Below are positions 42,044 through 44,317 of a stretch of 44,317 bases of DNA, one piece after another. The notes under the pieces were generated by a model. That model was not told the DNA's origin. It was given only the letters and a program-made list of their open reading frames with translations, and made no database searches. The stretch covers positions 1 to 44,317 of the forward strand of contig JAIOYP010000033.1 of assembly GCA_021741155.1 (NCBI GenBank), in the 5' to 3' direction. Numbering within the stretch: the stretch's first letter is position 1; each line of letters begins with the position of its first letter. This stretch comes from Flavobacteriales bacterium (GTDB lineage Bacteria; Bacteroidota; Bacteroidia; UBA10329). The position numbers were made by a program, and so were the translations under genes.

Positions 42044-42376
42044 CTAGTTCAGTAGTTTTCTGATTTCCGCTTCCAGTAATGGAAGGTCTTTCACCACGAT
42101 TCTCCAAATGATATCTTCTGAGATAGCATCATAGCCATGAATAATACGATTACGAGTGTCAACGATTTTTCGTGCGTTGCTCAATGGATAGTCGGGCTTC
42201 ATACGAAGGATGCGATGCGTTGCTTCACCGATTATCTCGATGTTCCGCTCAACAGCTTTTCGTGTTTTTAAGTCCTTTTGAAATTCAAAGAAATCACGCT
42301 TTTCTGGGAGAAATTCATTGATTTCCTCAACAGCTTTCAAAATATCGCGAAGCCAGACCTCAATCTCAATTTCCAT
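42044..42376 (-). CDS. hepT: HepT-type RNase toxin
   Basis: 110 residues, all-helical. It contains the HepT catalytic motif R-x4-H-x-Y: R75, H80 and Y82 in RNRIIHGYD. HepT is an RNase toxin of the HEPN superfamily; in characterised pairs MntA modifies the Tyr of this motif by adding AMP units, which silences the toxin. The gene overlaps mntA by 11 bases (42366-42376), typical for this pair, and is immediately followed by the DUF423 gene. Residues ahead of the motif (AVERNIEIIGEATHRILR) fit the helical hairpin. All active residues are intact, so the pair is likely functional. Confidence 0.9.
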   Translation of the reverse strand: MEIEIEVWLRDILKAVEEINEFLPEKRDFFEFQKDLKTRKAVERNIEIIGEATHRILRMKPDYPLSNARKIVDTRNRIIHGYDAISEDIIWRIVVKDLPLLEAEIRKLLN

Positions 42377-42668
42377 AAATCAAGACTTTCTTCTCATTCA
42401 AATGCTGTTTGAAAAGCGGGTTTCTGATGGCCTTTTCCTCCAATAGGTCAATTTTCCGTTGCAAAAGGTCTTCGAGAGCAAATTTCAAGTTGAAATATTT
42501 ATCAGAATAGGAGATTGGATCTTTGTCATCAATGTCAACCACAAGATCAATGTCGCTCGCATCGTTGAACTTATCGGTTGTCACAGAACCGAACGCGAAT
42601 AGCGATCTTACCGTGTTAATTCGGCACAAACCTTTGATGCTCTCCAAATGATTAATCAGAATTTCCAT
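42366..42668 (-). CDS. mntA: MntA-type nucleotidyltransferase antitoxin
   Basis: 100 residues. A minimal nucleotidyltransferase with GS-x10-D-x-D motif: G27, S28, D39 and D41 in FGSVTTDKFNDASDIDLVVD. It is the antitoxin of the HepT/MntA module and would inactivate HepT by adding AMP to the toxin. It precedes hepT and overlaps it by 11 bases. The start codon is five bases after a TATCTTTG box on the coding strand, so the transcript should be leaderless or nearly so. The remaining sequence (LEDLLQRKIDLLEEKAIRNPLFKQHLNEKKVLIYGN) is typical for the family. Confidence 0.92.
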   Translation of the reverse strand: MEILINHLESIKGLCRINTVRSLFAFGSVTTDKFNDASDIDLVVDIDDKDPISYSDKYFNLKFALEDLLQRKIDLLEEKAIRNPLFKQHLNEKKVLIYGN

Positions 42669-42673
42669 GGCTT

Positions 42674-42681
42674 CAAAGATA
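42674..42681 (-). promoter_or_regulatory. -7 box of the mntA-hepT-DUF423 unit
   Basis: Coding-strand TATCTTTG is an exact TAnnTTTG match, with only AAGCC between it and the ATG, implying a leaderless mRNA. Confidence 0.55.
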
Positions 42682-42799
42682 ACGGTAAACCACAGAAACC
42701 GTTAGCGTTCAATCTCGGGTGTCGGACACCGAATGGCTAAAACTTAACTGATTGTTGAAATTTCTATCTGCTCATCGCTTGTTGCTCTTCACTCTTCGC

Positions 42800-42807
42800 T
42801 AAGTTTG
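42800..42807 (+). promoter_or_regulatory. -7 box of the saccharopine-dehydrogenase-like gene
   Basis: TAAGTTTG is an exact match and a TTG lies 18 bases upstream (42779-42781). Only six bases separate it from the ATG at 42814, so the mRNA is probably leaderless. The box also rules out the TTG start at 42805, which lies inside it. Confidence 0.6.
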
Positions 42808-42813
42808 CCCTCA

Positions 42814-44166
42814 ATGAAAAACATTTTTGTGATAGGAGCTGGACGCTCGGCCACCACGCTGATTGCGTATCTATTAGAGAATGCCGAACGTTTCGATTGG
42901 CACATTTCGGTTGGCGAGTTGGATGTTTCGTTGGCAGAACGGAAACTGAATGGACATGCGCGAAGTCGCGCCATTGCGTTCGATGTGTTCAACGCAGAGC
43001 AACGCAAGGAAGAGATTTCTAAGGCGGATATTGTAATCAGTATGCTTCCAGCAAGCATGCACATTGAAGTGGCGAAGGATTGCCTAGCATTCGGAAAACA
43101 CATGACCACGGCATCTTACATTTCGAAAGAGATGAAGGCGCTTGACGGTGCTGCAAAGGAGAAAGGCCTCATCTTTCTGAACGAAATTGGGCTTGATCCA
43201 GGCATCGATCATCTCTCCGCCATCAAATTGATAGATGAAATTCGCGCCAAAGGCGGAGATATTCAGCATTTTGAAAGCTTTACTGGCGGATTGGTTGCTC
43301 CCGAAAGCGATGACAATCCGTGGCATTACAAGTTCACATGGAACCCGCGAAACGTGGTGCTGGCATCTCAAGGCGGTGCGGTCAAGTTCATTCACAACGG
43401 CAAGTACAAGTACATTCCATACAACCGTGTTTTCCGCAGAACGGAATACATCATGATTGAAGGTTTGGGCGAGTTTGAAGGCTACGCCAATCGCGACAGC
43501 CTTGCTTATCGTGAGGTTTACAATCTTCAAAATGTAAAAACGCTTTATCGCGGCACGTTGCGTAGACCGGGTTTCAGTCGCTGGTGGGATACGTTTGTGC
43601 AACTCGGCATGACCGATGACAGCTACGTGATGGAAGATTCGGAAACGATGACCAACCGCGATTTTATCAATTCATTTCTACCGTTCAGTTTAAAGGATAG
43701 TGTAGAATTGAAGGTGCGCGCCATGCTCAAACTCGATCAGGACGACCGTTTGATGGAAAAACTCACGTGGCTCGGATTGTTTGAAAAGACGAAAATTGGA
43801 TTGAAGAACGCCACTCCAGCGCAGATTCTTCAGCACATTTTGGAACAGAAATGGGCCATGAAACCAAACGACAAGGACATGATTGTGATGTGGCACAAAG
43901 TCGGGTTCTTGAAAGACGGAAAGAAGTTCGTTACCGAGAGTTCGATGATGGTGAAAGGCGATGACCAGCATAACACGGCCATGGCCAAAACGGTTGGACT
44001 TCCGCTTGCCATTTCTACCCAGATGATATTGGAAGGAAAGATTAAGGAACGTGGCGTTTGCTTGCCACTCTCCGCAGACATTTACCTGCCCGTTCTGGCA
44101 GAATTGGCCAAGAATGGCATATCTTTCACGGAGAAAACCTATCCAGTAGAGGAATTTGATACCTGA
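42814..44166 (+). CDS. saccharopine dehydrogenase family protein
   Basis: 450 residues from the ATG at 42814. N-terminal Rossmann fold (NIFVIGAGRSATTLIAYLL, 3-21), then VISMLPASMHIEVAKDCLAFGKHMTTASYIS and the FLNEIGLDPGIDHLSAIKLIDEI segment characteristic of the family. The C-terminal domain begins near GGDIQHFESFTGGLVAPESDDNPWHYKFTWNPRNVVL. Saccharopine dehydrogenases convert saccharopine to alpha-aminoadipate semialdehyde plus glutamate, or the reverse, in lysine metabolism; related bacterial proteins act on similar imino compounds. The second-enzyme partner (lysine ketoglutarate reductase) is not in the window. It is a single gene with a leaderless-type promoter. Confidence 0.9.
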   Translation: MKNIFVIGAGRSATTLIAYLLENAERFDWHISVGELDVSLAERKLNGHARSRAIAFDVFNAEQRKEEISKADIVISMLPASMHIEVAKDCLAFGKHMTTASYISKEMKALDGAAKEKGLIFLNEIGLDPGIDHLSAIKLIDEIRAKGGDIQHFESFTGGLVAPESDDNPWHYKFTWNPRNVVLASQGGAVKFIHNGKYKYIPYNRVFRRTEYIMIEGLGEFEGYANRDSLAYREVYNLQNVKTLYRGTLRRPGFSRWWDTFVQLGMTDDSYVMEDSETMTNRDFINSFLPFSLKDSVELKVRAMLKLDQDDRLMEKLTWLGLFEKTKIGLKNATPAQILQHILEQKWAMKPNDKDMIVMWHKVGFLKDGKKFVTESSMMVKGDDQHNTAMAKTVGLPLAISTQMILEGKIKERGVCLPLSADIYLPVLAELAKNGISFTEKTYPVEEFDT

Positions 44167-44177
44167 AAACATTTTAT

Positions 44178-44190
44178 GGCCACAGATGCC
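44178..44190. repeat. partial ccacagatgc-type repeat
   Basis: ggccacagatgcc repeats the start of the long inverted repeats at 31710 and 41577, but the rest of the element is absent or diverged. The remaining DNA to the window edge shows no gene. Confidence 0.5.
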
Positions 44191-44317
44191 TTTAGACTTG
44201 CACAAGTAAAAGGATCAATAAATTTATAGGAACATTAACCGCGGACAATTCCGAAGAACCGGAGAAAGAAAGGTGAACTAAACAGATGCTTAGGTCTTAC
44301 CTATTCTGTGTATCAGA

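Overview
The window is a contiguous piece of a Bacteroidota chromosome, most likely Flavobacteriales or a near relative. Supporting signs: several secreted proteins end in type IX secretion (T9SS) sorting domains, one of them of the gliding-motility-associated type B. A GH97 glycosidase, a GIN/DUF2807 lipoprotein and an M32 carboxypeptidase are also present, and genes have weak Shine-Dalgarno sites but Bacteroidota-type TAnnTTTG -7 boxes. No rRNA, tRNA, CRISPR array, transposase or phage gene was recognised, and none of the T9SS machinery itself is in the window.

Layout. 1-487 is repeat-rich intergenic DNA. 488-9938 is all minus strand: a TauE-like permease, a bacterial homologue of the eukaryotic very-long-chain 3-hydroxyacyl-CoA dehydratase (PTPLA/HACD), a GH97 glycosidase, two large T9SS cargo proteins and a membrane M28 peptidase. 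10156-12031 (minus) carries diaminopimelate decarboxylase LysA and a chalcone-isomerase-like secreted protein. 12456-16599 (plus) carries a GIN-domain lipoprotein, a 895-residue T9SS cargo protein and a small lipoprotein. 16649-19511 (minus) carries a penicillin-acylase-family Ntn-hydrolase and an orphan OmpR-type response regulator, divergent from a polytopic membrane protein and a lipoprotein (19555-21955). An NAD(P)-dependent aldehyde dehydrogenase (minus) and a short AraC-type regulator (plus) are divergent at 22132-24227.

24355-31213 is the most unusual part: six same-strand genes encoding a PqqD-like small protein, an ATP-grasp ligase, a PLP fold-III decarboxylase that lacks the diaminopimelate-type substrate loop, a urea-transporter domain fused to an M23 metallopeptidase, a TPR/outer-membrane beta-barrel protein and a periplasmic TPR protein. 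The first two genes are 2 bases apart, and the last three overlap or nearly touch. My hypothesis is a biosynthesis-plus-envelope module that makes an amine or amino-acid conjugate and moves or processes it across the envelope. The product is unknown. An inverted repeat at 27157-27212 separates the enzyme half from the envelope half, so they could also be two independent units.

31206-39057 holds housekeeping and secreted genes: trmL, a BaiN/HI0933-like flavoprotein, mazG, a T9SS beta-propeller protein translationally coupled to a T9SS subtilase, an AhpC-type peroxiredoxin and an M32 carboxypeptidase. 39058-39885 is an 828-base gene-free stretch with several repeats, including five 21-base tandem units. 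The right end carries a ThDP-dependent acetolactate-synthase-like enzyme, a DUF423 membrane protein directly behind a HepT/MntA toxin-antitoxin pair, and a saccharopine-dehydrogenase-family protein.

Two genome-style features recur. Intergenic gaps carry short, mutually unrelated inverted repeats, and several genes have a -7 box only 4-6 bases before the start codon, which suggests leaderless mRNAs.
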